Source: Thioglobus_B sp964403565
GTDB lineage: Bacteria; Pseudomonadota; Gammaproteobacteria; PS1; Pseudothioglobaceae
Length of the DNA stretch: 12,964 bases
Assembly: GCA_964403565.1 (NCBI GenBank)
Contig: CAYOFV010000030.1
Location: forward strand, 1-12,964
Direction of reading: 5' to 3'
A program made the position numbers and the translations under genes. The notes below the pieces were generated by a model, which saw nothing but the letters and a program-made list of their open reading frames with translations, was not told the origin of the DNA and did not search any database. Positions 1 to 6,822 of the stretch are shown piece by piece (the first letter of the stretch is position 1; each line of letters begins with the position of its first letter).

Positions 1-6
1 AAAAAA

Positions 7-22
7 CCCGGCAAAAGCCGGG
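7..22 (-). terminator. Rho-independent terminator of csp
   Basis: A perfect 6-bp GC stem (CCCGGC/GCCGGG) closes a 4-base loop. On the minus strand it is followed by a run of six T (positions 1-6). It lies 22 bases past the csp stop codon, which is where an intrinsic terminator for that gene should be. Confidence 0.9.
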
Positions 23-44
23 CTTAATCTAAGCGATATTAGAT

Positions 45-251
45 TTACTTAGGAATTACGTTAGCAGCTTGTGGACCTTTAGCGCCATCTTCTAAGTCGA
101 ATTCTACTTCTTGACCTTCGTCTAGAGTTTTAAAGCCGTCACCGCCAATAGCGCGGAAGTGTACAAATACATCATCGCCACCTTCTTGCTCAATAAAACC
201 AAAACCTTTTTTTGCGTCAAACCATTTAACGCGACCTGTTGTTGTAGACAT
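45..251 (-). CDS. Cold-shock domain protein, CspA family
   Basis: This 68-residue protein is a single cold-shock domain (OB-fold) that binds single-stranded RNA or DNA. Family members melt mRNA secondary structure in the cytoplasm, often at low temperature. RNP1 is seen as KGFGFI at residues 15-20 and RNP2 as VFVHF at 28-32; the start (GRVKWFDAKKGFGFI) and the end (GPQAANVIPK) are typical of the family, and the length is normal. The ATG has a strong ribosome site, AGGAG, five bases upstream. The gene sits 156 bases downstream of deaD in the same direction and has its own terminator, so it can be made as a separate short mRNA. The family assignment is certain. Which paralogue it is (CspA, CspC, CspD or CspE), and whether it is cold-induced, cannot be told from the sequence. 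Confidence 0.96.
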   Translation of the reverse strand: MSTTTGRVKWFDAKKGFGFIEQEGGDDVFVHFRAIGGDGFKTLDEGQEVEFDLEDGAKGPQAANVIPK

Positions 252-256
252 TTTGT

Positions 257-261
257 CTCCT
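257..261 (-). promoter_or_regulatory. Shine-Dalgarno of csp
   Basis: AGGAG on the minus strand, five bases before the csp ATG, is one of the few textbook ribosome-binding sites in the window. Most other starts here have weak or no recognisable sites, so strong translation of csp is likely. Confidence 0.8.
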
Positions 262-295
262 ATAAATTAAAAAATACCGCTAAATTTTGACCACT

Positions 296-326
296 TTTAT
301 AACTTAGAGAGACTTGAAAAATCCAA
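296..326 (-). promoter_or_regulatory. Possible csp promoter
   Basis: On the minus strand a TATAAA (296-301) lies 19 bases downstream of TTGGAT (321-326). This would give a leader of about 38 bases before the csp ATG. The -35 match is poor and the spacer is long, so this is only a candidate. The leader would be much shorter than the long 5' UTR of E. coli cspA. Confidence 0.3.
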
Positions 327-407
327 ACAACAAAATATAAATAGTAGCTGTAATTTTTACCAGCAAGGGCATTTTAACTCAGTTTTATAACAGATAAAAA
401 TTAATAT

Positions 408-2207
408 TCACTTGTTTTTTGAGTGTGAAAATTTAGGCTTTCTATTTCTCCTTCTATTACTGTTGTTGTTACGTCTGTCATTTCTACCACCTCTAGAGAA
501 TTTTCCACGTCCAAAATTACGCTTACCTTTTTTTCTTGCGATAGTGGTTTTGTTGTTCTTATCTGTTAATTCTGCAATATCAAGACATTGGTTACAAACT
601 ATGGCTTTTTGTAAGGTTGAAAAAACTTCATCTGGCATTTCATCTGGCAAGTCAACAGTTGAAAAATCATCAAAAATTTGAATTGAGCCAATATATTCGC
701 TATCCATATCTGCTTCATTAGCTATAGCTCCCAATATATTTCCAGGTCTAACTTTATTATTATGACCAACTTCAATTCTATATCTACGCATAGGTATTTG
801 TGGGTGATCTTTTAACCCCTCAGCCTTGGTAGAAATAATTTTTTCTTCTTTTTTCCCTTGTTCACTACTACTATTTAGTTCTTTTTCAGATAGTAATAAT
901 GGCTCGCCACCTTGGGCTATAAGCGCTATTGCAGCAGATATTTTCTCACTCTTAACTTCAATATTTTCTTGTTGATATTCTTTAATAAGTTTTTCAAAAA
1001 CTTCTAGATCTTGATTGTTTAGTACTTCTGTTATTTTTTGCTTAAAAGACTCGATACGTTTTTCGTTAATCATCTTTGCGGATGGCAATTCAATTGGATC
1101 TATTTTTTGTCGAGTAATGCGCTCAATAGTACTTAACATGCGTCTTTCTCTATTGGAAACAAATAAAATTGCCTCACCTTCTCTTCCTGCGCGACCAGTT
1201 CTGCCAATACGATGCACATATGACTCAGCATCTTGAGGAATATCATAATTAACCACATGGGAAATACGCTCCACATCTAGTCCACGTGCTGCAACATCAG
1301 TTGCAATTAGAATATCGATCTTGCCTTTTTTGTAATTATTGATAATGCGTTCACGTTGGTTTTGAGCAATATCACCATTAATTGCATCAGCTGAAAATCC
1401 ACGTGCCGATAATTTTTCTGCTAGTTCTACAGTTAGAGTTTTAGTTCTAACAAATATAATCATTGCATCAAAAGTTGTTACTTCTAAAATTCTAGTTAGG
1501 GCGTCAAGCTTGTGTAAGCCTCCAACTAGCCAATATTTTTGTTTAATGGTGGTTGCAGTTTCGGTTTTAGATTTAATTTTGACAATTTTTGGTTGATTAA
1601 GAAATTTTTCAGCAACTTTCTTAATAACATTGGGCATAGTTGCAGAAAATAAAGCAATTTGTCTTTGCTCTGGAATACGCTCCATTACCCATTTAATATC
1701 ATCAATAAAGCCCATTTTTAACATTTCATCTGCTTCATCTAATACAAATGACTTAAGCTGATCTAGCTTTAAAGTTTTGCGCTTAATGTGATCCATTACA
1801 CGCCCAGGAGTTCCAACCACAACATGTACTCCACGCTTAAGTGGACGGAGTTGCACGTCATAAGACTGACCGCCATAAATTGGTAAAACATGAAAACCTT
1901 TCATGCCACGAGCATAAGTTTGTACAGCTTCTGAAACTTGGATTGCCAGTTCGCGTGTTGGTGCAAGAATTAATAATTGTGGCGCATTTATATTAATATC
2001 AATCTTATCTAGCATTGGTAGTGCAAAGGCTGCAGTTTTTCCTGTACCTGTTTGCGCCTGACCAATAATATCTTCACCATTTAGCAAATGGGTAATGCAT
2101 TCACGCTGGATAGGCGAGGGGGTTTCGTAGCCTATCTGTTCAAGAACTTTTAAAATTGAATTAGAAAGGCCTAAGGCCTTAAAACCTGAATTGGTATTAT
2201 TAGACAT
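408..2207 (-). CDS. deaD: DEAD-box ATP-dependent RNA helicase, DeaD/CsdA type
   Basis: Cytoplasmic RNA helicase that unwinds short duplexes using ATP. DeaD acts in ribosome assembly and mRNA decay, especially in the cold. In the 599-residue form, motif I (AQTGTGKT) is at about 51-58, DEAD at 157-160, SAT at 188-190 and HRIGRTGR at 332-339. A DbpA-like RNA-binding domain follows at about 472-545, then a basic Arg/Asn/Gly-rich tail from about 560. This layout separates DeaD from RhlB, RhlE and SrmB, and E. coli DeaD has a similar length (629). I chose the ATG at 2207 because the protein then starts just before the usual F-x-x-LGL Q-motif region; a TTG at 2228 would add seven residues and has no ribosome site. 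csp follows in the same direction. A TATAAT lies about 30 bases upstream. Confidence 0.95.
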   Translation of the reverse strand: MSNNTNSGFKALGLSNSILKVLEQIGYETPSPIQRECITHLLNGEDIIGQAQTGTGKTAAFALPMLDKIDININAPQLLILAPTRELAIQVSEAVQTYARGMKGFHVLPIYGGQSYDVQLRPLKRGVHVVVGTPGRVMDHIKRKTLKLDQLKSFVLDEADEMLKMGFIDDIKWVMERIPEQRQIALFSATMPNVIKKVAEKFLNQPKIVKIKSKTETATTIKQKYWLVGGLHKLDALTRILEVTTFDAMIIFVRTKTLTVELAEKLSARGFSADAINGDIAQNQRERIINNYKKGKIDILIATDVAARGLDVERISHVVNYDIPQDAESYVHRIGRTGRAGREGEAILFVSNRERRMLSTIERITRQKIDPIELPSAKMINEKRIESFKQKITEVLNNQDLEVFEKLIKEYQQENIEVKSEKISAAIALIAQGGEPLLLSEKELNSSSEQGKKEEKIISTKAEGLKDHPQIPMRRYRIEVGHNNKVRPGNILGAIANEADMDSEYIGSIQIFDDFSTVDLPDEMPDEVFSTLQKAIVCNQCLDIAELTDKNNKTTIARKKGKRNFGRGKFSRGGRNDRRNNNSNRRRNRKPKFSHSKNK

Positions 2208-2236
2208 GGAGAGATAATTAGCGGGCAAAGAGCATA

Positions 2237-2242
2237 ATTATA
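2237..2242 (-). promoter_or_regulatory. -10 element upstream of deaD
   Basis: A perfect TATAAT on the minus strand, placed to start transcription around 2230, about 23 bases before the deaD ATG. No good -35 hexamer is seen at the usual distance (TATTAC at 17 bases). The position between divergent genes supports it. Confidence 0.5.
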
Positions 2243-2297
2243 CGCTATATTAGGGTCTAGTAATATTTTACATTTGCATTGCAATAATAAAGCTTAG

Positions 2298-2326
2298 TTG
2301 TGATCTTGTTGTCGAAGGAGTATAAT
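2298..2326 (+). promoter_or_regulatory. Sigma-70-type promoter of the DsrE-family gene
   Basis: TTGTGA (2298-2303, four of six matches to consensus) and TATAAT (2321-2326, perfect) are separated by exactly 17 bases. Transcription would start near 2333, with a leader of about 17 bases that includes the GGAG ribosome site at 2340-2343. It is back-to-back with the deaD -10 element. Confidence 0.7.
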
Positions 2327-2349
2327 TGCTATGCCAGTTGGAGATTATT

Positions 2350-2670
2350 ATGAAACTTGGGATTGTTATTTATTCAAACGATGTAGAAACAGTTTTTAAT
2401 GCTTTTAGAGTTGGGTCGTATTCTTTAGGTAAGGGTGATACTGTTCAAGTTTTTCTTTTGGCTAAAGGTGTGGAGAGTGAAACATTAGTTGATGATAAAT
2501 TTGATGTTGCGAGTGGCATGCAAGCATTTGTTGATAATGGTGGTGAAATTCTAGCTTGTGGAACTTGTTTAAAAATCAGAAAAACTGGAGCTACTGATAT
2601 TTGCCCTATGTCAACTTTAGAAGATTTATATCAGTTAATTGACAAATCGGACAAAGTATTAACTTTCTAA
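2350..2670 (+). CDS. DsrE/DsrF-like family protein
   Basis: A small 106-residue soluble protein. The N-terminal strand (MKLGIVIYSND), the hydrophobic strand TVQVFLLAKG and the segment GGEILACGTCLKIRK fit the DsrE/DsrF/YchN alpha-beta fold. Members carry sulfur as cysteine persulfide or are of unknown role. Three cysteines are seen: C70 and C73 (CGTC) and C85 (ICPM); the CxxC-then-Cys pattern suggests a redox or sulfur-transfer site, but that is inference. The start is the ATG at 2350, which has GGAG six bases upstream. An in-frame TTG at 2326 overlaps the -10 element and is unlikely. The gene is alone in its direction and is not next to dsrF, dsrH or tus genes, so it should not be called part of the Dsr operon. 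Its stop overlaps that of the convergent thioredoxin-like gene. Confidence 0.8.
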   Translation: MKLGIVIYSNDVETVFNAFRVGSYSLGKGDTVQVFLLAKGVESETLVDDKFDVASGMQAFVDNGGEILACGTCLKIRKTGATDICPMSTLEDLYQLIDKSDKVLTF

Positions 2671-3218
2671 AACCACTTTATAGAACAACCCATAGAAGGT
2701 ATTTGTTCTTTAGGGCCTTGTCCGGTTTTTGCAACTTGACTCATAGCTTCAAATAGATCACGTTTTGCATCACTTGGCGCACTTTCTTTACGTGATGCAT
2801 CAAGTCTGCCACGATATTGCAACTCTAGATTAGAATTGTAACCAAAAAAATCAGGGGTGCAAACGGCGCCATAGGCTTTTGCCACTTCTTGTGTTTTGTC
2901 GATTAAGTATGGAAACGGAAATTCCAATTCGTTAGATATTTTTTGCATATTTGCAAAAGAATCTGCCTCGTATTCTTCAGGGTTGTTTGACATTATTGCA
3001 ACAGCATTAACACCCATAGTATTTAATTCTTTCACATCGCGAATAATTCTATCAAGAATTGCCTTTACGTATGGACAGTGATTACAGATAAACATTATTA
3101 GCAAGCCGTTTTCGCCTTTACAACTATCAAGTGTGTGTATTTTTCCGTCTACACCTTCAAGCTTAAAATCAATTGCTGGTGTGTCAAATTCACAAATTGG
3201 TGTTTCAGTGCTAACCAT
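2667..3218 (-). CDS. Thioredoxin-like (AhpC/TSA-redoxin) family protein
   Basis: A 183-residue protein with a thioredoxin fold. FICNHCPYVKA gives a redox CxxC at C45 and C48 at the start of the first helix. A proline follows C120 in a CTPDFFGYN segment, where the family has its cis-proline. The end (QIPSMGCSIKWF) is typical of a widespread but poorly characterised group of thioredoxin-family proteins. I see no signal peptide or lipobox, so it is probably cytoplasmic. The ATG has AGGAG about eight bases upstream. It follows tcdA in the same direction and may overlap its end by a few bases. The exact substrate is unknown; peroxide or disulfide reduction would be a guess. Confidence 0.85.
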   Translation of the reverse strand: MVSTETPICEFDTPAIDFKLEGVDGKIHTLDSCKGENGLLIMFICNHCPYVKAILDRIIRDVKELNTMGVNAVAIMSNNPEEYEADSFANMQKISNELEFPFPYLIDKTQEVAKAYGAVCTPDFFGYNSNLELQYRGRLDASRKESAPSDAKRDLFEAMSQVAKTGQGPKEQIPSMGCSIKWF

Positions 3219-3243
3219 GTTTTTTCTCCTTTTTCAATTTATA

Positions 3244-3264
3244 GAGGAAAGCCTTGCTTTCCTC
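3244..3264. repeat. Perfect inverted repeat at the edge of the first gap
   Basis: GAGGAAAGC and GCTTTCCTC form a 9-bp perfect stem around a 3-base loop. The last base of the repeat is the last base before the N run. There is no T run after it on the minus strand, so it is not a standard terminator for tcdA. It could be a contig-end artefact or a natural hairpin that helped break the assembly. Confidence 0.7.
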
Positions 3265-3364
3265 NNNNNNNNNNNNNNNNNNNNNNNNNNNNNNNNNNNN
3301 NNNNNNNNNNNNNNNNNNNNNNNNNNNNNNNNNNNNNNNNNNNNNNNNNNNNNNNNNNNNNNNN
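3265..3364. other. Assembly gap of 100 N inside tcdA
   Basis: Exactly 100 undetermined bases, the usual placeholder for a scaffold gap of unknown length. It removes the C-terminal part of tcdA. The part missing from a TcdA-like protein (roughly 35-50 residues) is close to what 100 bases could hold, so this gap may be near its true size. Confidence 0.97.
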
Positions 3365-3993
3365 GTGTCGGTTGCGCATACTTCTTGGTGTGGCAAAGCT
3401 TTAATCTGTAATTCAGTTGAATGTACTACTGGAAACTTAAGTGATGCGTTAATGCGCCTGAGTTGCTTACGCATCTCTCTTGCTAGGGCGCAGTTTTGAG
3501 TTTTATCCATGCGTGAGATTTTTACTTGGGTTGGATCCAGTCTTCCCCCAGCTCCCATACTGGATATTATCGGCATATCGGATTTATTACAATTATCAAT
3601 TAGTATAGTTTTGCAGGCTATCGCATCAATACAGTCGGCAACAAAATCAAGTTCTTTGTCTTTAGCAATTGCTATAGCTTTGTCTTTATCAATAAATTCG
3701 TTGCGTTTAATTATTACGGTATCGAGATTTATATCATTTAATCTATTAGCAAGAACATCTACTTTTTGCATTCCCATAGTTGAGTTAAGTGCAATAATTT
3801 GGCGATTCAAATCGGTTTTTTCTACTTTATCAAAATCTACTAATGTTATTGTACCAATACCAGCCCTACATAAAGCTTCAGCACAAGCGCCACCAACACC
3901 ACCCAATCCAGCTACTAATATATGTGACTCGGCTAGACGAGCTAAGCCTTGTTGACCCAATAAAATTTCAGTACGTGCGCAACTTCCAGTCAT
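3365..3993 (-). CDS. tcdA: tRNA threonylcarbamoyladenosine dehydratase (TcdA/CsdL), C-terminus in gap
   Basis: E1-like enzyme (ThiF/MoeB/HesA superfamily) that uses ATP to cyclise t6A to ct6A at position 37 of ANN-decoding tRNAs; in E. coli it works with the CsdA-CsdE sulfur system. Visible are 209 residues: the nucleotide loop GLGGVGG at about 29-35, then DFDKVEKTDLNRQ, the D-C-I-D-A segment, and GAGGRLDPTQ. No zinc-binding CxxC pairs are seen in the visible part, which favours TcdA over MoeB or ThiF. The start at 3993 puts ARTEILLGQQGLARL at the N-terminus, as in the family. The rest lies in the gap. If the gap is truly in frame, the gene would end at 3211 (260 residues), overlapping the thioredoxin-like start, but those last 17 codons include the hairpin and are doubtful. 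It lies 149 bases after a TatD-family gene. Confidence 0.88.
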
Positions 3994-4099
3994 TTCTTTC
4001 TTCGTCTTTTACTTTTCTACTGTGTTAAATTTATAAAATGCTCAGTTACGCAGTTTTAACTACGCGCCTTCCTATTTTAGAAATTTGCCTTGTAGAAAT

Positions 4100-4122
4100 A
4101 AAAAAATACTTGAAAAAGTATT
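4100..4122 (-). terminator. AT-rich terminator-like hairpin after the TatD-family gene
   Basis: AATACTT and AAGTATT form a 7-bp stem with a 4-base loop, and on the minus strand seven T follow directly. It lies about 20 bases past the TatD stop. The stem is weak (AT-rich), so termination may be only partial. The rest of the 3994-4142 spacer shows nothing firm. Confidence 0.5.
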
Positions 4123-4142
4123 GTTCATGTTTTTCCACAGTG

Positions 4143-4817
4143 CTATTTTAAATTAAATAAATTAATTGCATTATTATCACATTGCGACACTACAGTATCT
4201 AGTGATATTTGTTTTAAATTGGCAATTTCTTGCGCAACTAGTGTTAGATCATTTGGATTGATATGATCATCGGTTTCTATCAGTATTGATTCTAGATTAA
4301 TATTTTTAACTATATTTCTAATTTTTGTAGATTTTTCATTAGTTATTTGCATGCCGAATCCTAAATAAAAACCCATTTTAATAAGTGTTTTAGCCTGTTC
4401 TAAACTTCCAGAAAACCCATGTATTTCTCCAGATGTTTTTGGATATTTGCGCAATAAAAATATTACATCTTCTGTTGCTTTTACAGAGTGAATAACAACT
4501 GGTAAGTTGTATTTATTTGCAATCTCAAGGTGTTTTACAAATAATTCCACCTGCGTGTTTTTGTCAATATCTTGGCTGTAGTCTAAACCGCATTCGCCAA
4601 TTGCAACAGGATTATTGCATTTTATTAAATATTCCAAACTCTCAATATCTCTATCAGAATGAAATTCAGCAAACCATGGGTGAATTCCTAATGTAAAGTA
4701 TGGATACATCTGCACATCTTGCCAATTTTGTTTGCCAATACTAGGCACAATCACCACAGCATTCTCAGCAATTGGTGATAAATTTTCAAAGTCAATATGT
4801 ACGTGTGAGTTAATCAT
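4143..4817 (-). CDS. TatD-family metal-dependent hydrolase
   Basis: A 224-residue TIM-barrel amidohydrolase of the TatD family, whose members have 3'-5' DNase/RNase activity; the biological role of most paralogues is unsettled. The metal ligands are visible: H5 and H7 (HVH), E75 (GECGLDY), H110 (VIHS), H133 (IHGFSGS) and D183 (ETDD). The protein is shorter than TatD, YcfH and YjjV (about 255-265 residues), and the loops between barrel strands look trimmed. It is divergent from rplM and upstream of tcdA, which is 149 bases away past a possible terminator. The ATG has no clear ribosome site. The family is certain; the subfamily (YjjV-like) is a guess. Confidence 0.88.
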   Translation of the reverse strand: MINSHVHIDFENLSPIAENAVVIVPSIGKQNWQDVQMYPYFTLGIHPWFAEFHSDRDIESLEYLIKCNNPVAIGECGLDYSQDIDKNTQVELFVKHLEIANKYNLPVVIHSVKATEDVIFLLRKYPKTSGEIHGFSGSLEQAKTLIKMGFYLGFGMQITNEKSTKIRNIVKNINLESILIETDDHINPNDLTLVAQEIANLKQISLDTVVSQCDNNAINLFNLK

Positions 4818-4894
4818 TAATTAAATAGTAATTGATTTTTGTATATTTTTAAATAAATTTAGTATTTTGTCTTTCATTTTTTGCAAAAAATGAC

Positions 4895-4900
4895 TATAAT
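4895..4900 (+). promoter_or_regulatory. -10 element of the rplM-rpsI operon
   Basis: A perfect TATAAT preceded by TGAC. Transcription would start near 4907, giving a leader of about 47 bases before rplM. The best -35 candidate at a usual distance, TTTCAT at 4873-4878 (16-base spacer), is weak. TTGCAA at 4881 is too close. Confidence 0.6.
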
Positions 4901-4911
4901 ACTTCGTTTCT

Positions 4912-4928
4912 TCTATCTTAAAGATAGA
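4912..4928 (+). promoter_or_regulatory. Hairpin in the rplM leader
   Basis: TCTATC and GATAGA pair in a 6-bp stem around a 5-base TTAAA loop, within the short predicted leader and about 25 bases upstream of the rplM start. In E. coli, L13 represses its own operon through the rplM mRNA leader. This hairpin could be part of such a site here, but only its position supports that. Confidence 0.4.
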
Positions 4929-4953
4929 TTCAAATTTATTATTAGAAAATATT

Positions 4954-5382
4954 ATGAAAACATTTAGCGCTAAAGCACATGAAGTAAAAAGAGATTGGTT
5001 ATTAGTTGATGCTGATGGTAAAACATTAGGTCGCTTGGCAACTGAAGTTGCGTCTCGTCTTCGTGGTAAGCATAAAGCAGAATACACTCCACACGCTGAT
5101 ACTGGAGACTATATCGTTATCGTTAATGCTGAAAAAGTTAAGGTAACTGGCAACAAATACAATGACAAAATGTACCACCACCACACAGGTTATGTTGGTA
5201 ACTTAAAGTCAGTAGCTTTTAAAGACTTGCAGGCTAAAAAGCCAGAAGAAATTATTAATAAAGCGGTTAAAGGTATGTTGCCAAAAGGCCCTTTAGGTCG
5301 CGATATGTTTAGAAAATTAAAAGTATTTGCAGGTCCTGAGCATACGCATAATGCACAGCAACCACAAGTTTTAGATATTTAA
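4954..5382 (+). CDS. rplM: Large-subunit ribosomal protein L13 (uL13)
   Basis: L13 is an early-binding protein of the 50S subunit. The protein is 142 residues, the same length as in E. coli. It starts MKTFSAKAHEVKRDWLLVDADG and carries TLGRLAT and the family signature KAVKGMLPKGPLGR, with HTHNAQQPQ near the end. It is complete and unbroken. The ATG has no obvious Shine-Dalgarno, only an A-rich stretch. rpsI follows after 14 bases, the conserved bacterial rplM-rpsI pair. The operon starts from the TATAAT promoter shared in a 136-base region with the divergent TatD-family gene, and may be autoregulated through the leader hairpin. Confidence 0.98.
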   Translation: MKTFSAKAHEVKRDWLLVDADGKTLGRLATEVASRLRGKHKAEYTPHADTGDYIVIVNAEKVKVTGNKYNDKMYHHHTGYVGNLKSVAFKDLQAKKPEEIINKAVKGMLPKGPLGRDMFRKLKVFAGPEHTHNAQQPQVLDI

Positions 5383-5396
5383 GGTAAAAAATTATT

Positions 5397-5792
5397 ATGG
5401 CAAAGACAGAAACTTACTACGCAACAGGCAGAAGAAAAACATCTGTAGCTCGTGTATATATGACTAAAGGCTCTGGTCAGTTCACTATCAATAGACGTCC
5501 AATGGATGAATATTTCGGTCGTGAAACTGCTAGTATGATTATCAATCAGCCATTAGACACTATTGAAATGCGCGACAAATTTGACTTTAACATTATGGTT
5601 AAAGGTGGCGGTGACACTGGTCAAGCTGGTGCGATTCGTCTAGGTGTTACTCGTGCACTTATGGCATACGATAACGAATTTAGAGGCGATCTTCGCAAGG
5701 CTGGATTTGTTACACGTGATGCACGTATTGTTGAGCGTAAGAAAGTTGGTCGTAAGAAAGCGCGTAAGAGCGAGCAGTACTCAAAGCGTTAA
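5397..5792 (+). CDS. rpsI: Small-subunit ribosomal protein S9 (uS9)
   Basis: S9 is a 30S head protein whose C-terminal tail reaches the P-site tRNA. The 131-residue protein has the family start (YYATGRRKTSVARVYM), the GGGDTGQAGAIRLGVTRAL core and the basic tail ending in SKR, with the penultimate K and last R that contact tRNA in known structures. Length is normal. It follows rplM by 14 bases. The AAGG overlapping the rplM stop is the only ribosome-site candidate, at a longish 12-base spacing, so translation may be coupled to rplM. Transcription ends at the strong hairpin about 25 bases downstream. Confidence 0.98.
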   Translation: MAKTETYYATGRRKTSVARVYMTKGSGQFTINRRPMDEYFGRETASMIINQPLDTIEMRDKFDFNIMVKGGGDTGQAGAIRLGVTRALMAYDNEFRGDLRKAGFVTRDARIVERKKVGRKKARKSEQYSKR

Positions 5793-5815
5793 TCCATACT
5801 TTCAAAGTATTTATC

Positions 5816-5842
5816 AAAAAACCCGCTTTATGCGGGTTTTTT
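5816..5842. terminator. Bidirectional terminator between rpsI and the bax-like gene
   Basis: A 6-bp GC core (ACCCGC/GCGGGT) with a 5-base loop is flanked by a run of six A on the left and six T on the right. The full 11-bp stem therefore has a T run on either strand. It serves rpsI on the plus strand and the convergent long minus-strand operon, which ends at 5848. A smaller perfect palindrome, ATACTTT/AAAGTAT, lies just before it at 5796-5810. Confidence 0.92.
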
Positions 5843-5847
5843 GTTGG

Positions 5848-6573
5848 TTATATTCCAATGCCGTAGTTATCATATTTAGTTAGATTATTGTAGGTAATAA
5901 TCTCTTTTACAGTTTCAACATATTCATAACCAATCTCAGCATATTCCGTTAAGCCCTCAGCTAGACCTAATCCAGTAATTGGTAAGTTGCTTTCTCTTTT
6001 ATGTTTGCGAATGTCTCTTAGGGTTTTATATGCACTATTACGATTTATCGAACGCATGTAGTATTCTATACTTTTTTCTAAAGATGAAAATTTAGCTATT
6101 TCATGTGTGGCTTCTTTATCGCGTTTTAACGGCACAACCCCACAACCTTTTTTAAAGCACCAGAGGCCAAAAAAATTATGATAATGTTTGGCAAAACGTG
6201 ATCTTCCCCAGCTTGATTCATAAGCAGCTTGAGCTAAGATCATTGAGGCGGGAATAATATCTATTGAGTTAAGCAAGTCTTCTTTATTATCCTCATGATA
6301 GTATTTAAGTAGATTATTTAGCTCTTCTTCGCTTAATCTATCGTACTTTATATCACTTCTAAGTTTAATAATTCTAGAATTTTGCTTCTTGATTTCAGGA
6401 AGTAGATATTTGAAAAAAGCCTTCTTTCTTTCCTTAACGTCTTTTATTTGAGCAAAATCTGGGGTTTTTTGCGATTCCATCCAAGCGCCAAGTGACCAGA
6501 ACTCATAGGCATGAATATGAGTTGAGTAGAATATTAATAGTAAATATATTAATCTATATTTCAAAACGTTCAC
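5848..6573 (-). CDS. Bax-like glucosaminidase-domain protein, secreted
   Basis: A 241-residue predicted peptidoglycan hydrolase. Residues 1-22 look like a signal peptide (hydrophobic core about 8-17, possible cleavage after HIHA). The glucosaminidase domain is seen as PASMILAQAAYESSWGRSRFA at about 108-128, with E119 as the likely catalytic acid, then NFFGLWCF, GCGVVP and the C-terminal TEYAEIGYEYVETVKEII segment. This pattern matches E. coli Bax (274 residues) rather than FlgJ or Mannosyl-glycoprotein types. The substrate should be the cell-wall glycan, in the periplasm. The start is a GTG that overlaps the end of the upstream phosphatase gene by 20 bases; a TTG three codons later would also keep the signal peptide. 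It is the last gene before the shared terminator. Its physiological role is not established. Confidence 0.85.
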   Translation of the reverse strand: MNVLKYRLIYLLLIFYSTHIHAYEFWSLGAWMESQKTPDFAQIKDVKERKKAFFKYLLPEIKKQNSRIIKLRSDIKYDRLSEEELNNLLKYYHEDNKEDLLNSIDIIPASMILAQAAYESSWGRSRFAKHYHNFFGLWCFKKGCGVVPLKRDKEATHEIAKFSSLEKSIEYYMRSINRNSAYKTLRDIRKHKRESNLPITGLGLAEGLTEYAEIGYEYVETVKEIITYNNLTKYDNYGIGI

Positions 6574-6822
6574 AAGAGGCTGATTTGACCTCTATTGTAA
6601 ACATTTTTTCTATATCCAGACTGAGTAAATGCGATTTAATAACTCTTATAACTCCAGCGTGAGCAATAATTAAAATATTTTTACCTTTGTGTAAAGTTAG
6701 GATTTTTTCAAATCTAGAAATAACTCTTTTTTGAAAATTAAAAAGATTTTCAGCACTTTTAGGCTTGTTGTTTAGTGGGTCAGATTTAAATCTATCAACT
6801 GTATTTTGCCCGATTTCTTTAG
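6554..6822 (-). CDS. Histidine phosphatase (CobC/phosphoglycerate mutase-like), 5' end in gap
   Basis: This gene appears only when the minus strand left of the gap is read in its own frame. Eighty-eight codons are open up to the TAG at 6554. The translation contains NILIIAHAGVIRVIKSHLL, the second catalytic-histidine block of the histidine phosphatase superfamily, preceded by SDPLN and a stretch aligning with the segment before it in CobC-like enzymes. The first half, with the R-H-G nucleophile motif, is in the gap. The usual GGES is replaced here by a KSAEN-like sequence. Candidate functions are alpha-ribazole-5-phosphate phosphatase, another small phosphomonoesterase, or a mutase-like protein; the visible part cannot decide. 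It overlaps the bax-like gene by 20 bases and follows gpsA, so it belongs to the long operon. Confidence 0.85.

Noticed and set aside
412..681. Plus-strand open frame with a leucine-rich run
   Set aside because: It is the antisense of the Arg/Asn-rich tail and RNA-binding domain of deaD; the leucine run only reflects the repetitive basic codons on the other strand. No ribosome site.
3509..3955. Plus-strand open frame of 148 codons
   Set aside because: Antisense to tcdA, which has clear E1-like motifs; the plus frame resembles no family.
4821..5087. Minus-strand open frame overlapping the start of rplM
   Set aside because: Antisense to the conserved L13 gene and its promoter; no family features.
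5796..5810. Palindrome ATACTTT-C-AAAGTAT after rpsI
   Set aside because: The centre is too tight for a stable hairpin and there is no T run; the real terminator is just downstream.
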